Shown here in pieces: positions 62,925 through 64,000 of a stretch of DNA of 64,000 nucleotides (its first letter is position 1; every line of letters begins with the position of its first letter). The stretch is from Ardenticatenaceae bacterium (GTDB lineage: Bacteria > Chloroflexota > Anaerolineae > Promineifilales > Promineifilaceae): the NCBI GenBank assembly GCA_020634235.1, contig JACKCB010000001.1:62001-126000 (forward strand), read 5' to 3'. The translations under genes and the position numbers were made by a program. A model generated the notes under the pieces. The model was not told the origin of the DNA and did not search any database. It saw only the letters and a program-made list of their open reading frames with translations.

Positions 62925-62940
62925 TCCGCGGTGCCGCGGA
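62925..62940. promoter_or_regulatory. Perfect dyad TCCGCGG-TG-CCGCGGA
   Basis: A 7+7 inverted repeat lies 10 bases upstream of the alaS -35 box and 58 bases before the divergent aminopeptidase start. It could be an operator for either gene. Confidence 0.45.
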
Positions 62941-62998
62941 CACTTGCCCGGCACCGGACACCCGACGAGGCAAACCAATGACACAAGGAGATATAAAC

Positions 62999-64000
62999 AT
63001 GCGCCCCAGACTACGCGATTTAGGCATCATCATCGGCACCTATCCCCCCGGCCGGGAGAATGCCATCACCGACGTGCCCGGGGTACAGGTTGGCCACACC
63101 ACCCTCATCTACGACCAGCCGCGCACCGCGCGCACCGGCGTCACCATCATCCTACCCCGGCCGGAGAGCGAGCACGACGATCATGTTTTTGCCGGCTACC
63201 ACCAGCTCAACGGCTGCGGCGAAATGACCGGTATCGCCTGGCTTCAGGAATCGGGCACCCTCACCTCCCCCATCGCCCTCACCAACACCCACCAGGTCGG
63301 CACCGTCCACGATGCGCTGGTCAACTACGCCATCCAGCAGTACGGCACAGGTACCTTCCACCTGTCGGTGGTGGCCGAAACGTGGGACGGCTGGCTCAAC
63401 GACGCCGACGCCTTTCACCTGACCCAGGAACACGTCTTCGCGGCCATACGCGCCGCCCGGGGCGGGCCGGTGGCCGAGGGCAATGTGGGCGGCGGCACCG
63501 GCATGATTTGCCACGACTTCAAAGGGGGTATTGGCACCGCCTCGCGCCAGCTCCCGGCCGGGTACATCCTCGGCGCACTGGTGCAGAGCAACTACGGTCA
63601 CTACTCGCGCAGCCTGCTGCGCGTGGATGGCGTGCCTGTGGGGCGCGAAATCCCACCGTCGCTGGTGCCCACCCCCTTCAACAGCCCCCCGGCCGGGAAC
63701 TCCATCATCGTCATCCTGGCCACCGACGCCCCACTGCTGCCTTGCCAATGCCGGCGACTGGCCCAACGGGCCACCATCGGCCTGGCCCGCACCGGCTGCG
63801 TGGGGCACAACGGCAGCGGCGACCTCTTCCTGGCCTTTGCCACCGGGAACCATCTCCCGGCCGGGGCCGATGCCGCGCTACCCCTGCAAATGCTGCCCAA
63901 CCACCACCTGAACGACTTCTTCGAAGCTGCTGCCGAAGCGGTGGAAGAAGCCGTGCTAAACGCCCTGAGCGCGGCCGAGACGATGACCGGCTGGCAGGGT
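62999..64000 (+). CDS. P1-family aminopeptidase (DmpA-like), 3' end cut off
   Basis: The ATG at 62999 follows AAGGAG at 8 bases, and the frame runs off the window with 334 codons visible. ITDVPGVQVGHTTLIYD, TNTHQVGTVHDALV and EGNVGGGTGMICHDFKGG are typical of the DmpA/L-aminopeptidase D-esterase family. HNGSGDLFLAF contains Ser273, the expected self-cleavage residue (Gly-Ser) that becomes the nucleophile. Family members remove N-terminal residues from peptides and amino-acid amides. It is divergent from alaS. Confidence 0.9.
   Translation, partial: MRPRLRDLGIIIGTYPPGRENAITDVPGVQVGHTTLIYDQPRTARTGVTIILPRPESEHDDHVFAGYHQLNGCGEMTGIAWLQESGTLTSPIALTNTHQVGTVHDALVNYAIQQYGTGTFHLSVVAETWDGWLNDADAFHLTQEHVFAAIRAARGGPVAEGNVGGGTGMICHDFKGGIGTASRQLPAGYILGALVQSNYGHYSRSLLRVDGVPVGREIPPSLVPTPFNSPPAGNSIIVILATDAPLLPCQCRRLAQRATIGLARTGCVGHNGSGDLFLAFATGNHLPAGADAALPLQMLPNHHLNDFFEAAAEAVEEAVLNALSAAETMTGWQG

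Larger units (their letters stand above)
1..64000. repeat. Highly iterated palindrome CCCGGCCGGG, dispersed
   Basis: The perfect 10-base palindrome CCCGGCCGGG and one-mismatch versions recur across the window. By eye I marked more than 50 exact copies, for example near 369, 1284, 7033, 10297, 14940, 16641, 18765, 25369, 27770 and 29481. A random 10-mer at about 62% GC would be expected less than once. In genes it is read mostly as Pro-Ala-Gly, sometimes as Pro-Gly-Arg, in genes on both strands. It also occurs outside genes, in a terminator stem (32160-32187) and a promoter spacer (62893-62909). None is present in the mobile island 11310-13240. This resembles HIP1-type repeats of cyanobacteria in behaviour, not in sequence. 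Confidence 0.85.

Noticed and set aside
62925..62940. T-box motif for alaS (GGCACCGCGG on the minus strand)
   Set aside because: The match lacks the AGGGTG part, lies upstream of the predicted promoter, and is part of a perfect dyad; no specifier loop is seen and the terminator is explained by the leader peptide.

Overview
This is a GC-rich bacterial window that fits a member of the Chloroflexota, probably an Anaerolineae/Ardenticatenia-type filament former. The basis is gene content rather than a marker search: an Agl23-like GT-C membrane protein fused to an NHL propeller, very long multi-GAF sensor proteins, DUF4397 repeats, a C-terminal YxxFxPLIxR-like tail on a secreted protease, and GPH/MFS and ROK sugar genes. 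No rRNA operon is present, so the assignment is an inference. A 10-base perfect palindrome, CCCGGCCGGG, is scattered through nearly all native genes in several reading frames and both orientations, but is absent from the one mobile-element island.

Layout. 1-11.2 kb: a cut-off GT39-type membrane protein, an ECF sigma/anti-sigma pair, the Agl23-NHL fusion, a protein with a nucleoside-phosphorylase-like C-terminal part, a Kef-type antiporter and a ROK kinase. 11.3-13.0 kb: an IS4-family insertion sequence next to the 3' remnant of an ISAzo13-type transposase. 13.2-19.1 kb: a GPH sugar symporter and a large secreted subtilisin. 19.1-22.3 kb: ybaK, a membrane protein and a peroxiredoxin-like gene with an in-frame TGA at its active-site position, divergent from a GH13 amylase. 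22.4-32.1 kb: a four-gene REC / multi-GAF / GAF-histidine kinase / REC-kinase cassette. 32.2-37.6 kb: gpmI, a methyltransferase, tRNA-Asn, an isoaspartyl peptidase and a second ECF sigma/anti-sigma pair. 37.6-47 kb: a DUF4397 surface protein with a long structured leader, an M20 dipeptidase, scpB, a pseudouridine synthase, a PDZ/radical-SAM DUF512 protein, and an unusual S1-S21-IF1 translation cluster. 47-58.3 kb: a cell-wall cluster on the minus strand (two large envelope proteins, one of them a lytic transglycosylase, plus mltG and ruvX) and a PAS kinase with its receiver. 58.3-64 kb: a baseplate-J-like membrane protein, alaS with its leader, and the start of a P1-family aminopeptidase.

The most interesting signals are regulatory or recoding. 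(1) alaS is preceded by a promoter, a 28-codon leader peptide carrying four consecutive Ala codons, a segment that can form an antiterminator, and a 15-bp terminator: a complete leader-peptide attenuator for an alanyl-tRNA synthetase. (2) The peroxiredoxin-like gene reads DW-TGA-PWC, and a two-part hairpin with a GGUGC apical loop lies 20 nt after the TGA, as expected of a bacterial SECIS, so it is a candidate selenoprotein. (3) The S1 gene has a consensus promoter and an intrinsic terminator inside its leader. (4) Two promoters place the ATG exactly 7 nt after the -10 box, suggesting leaderless transcripts.
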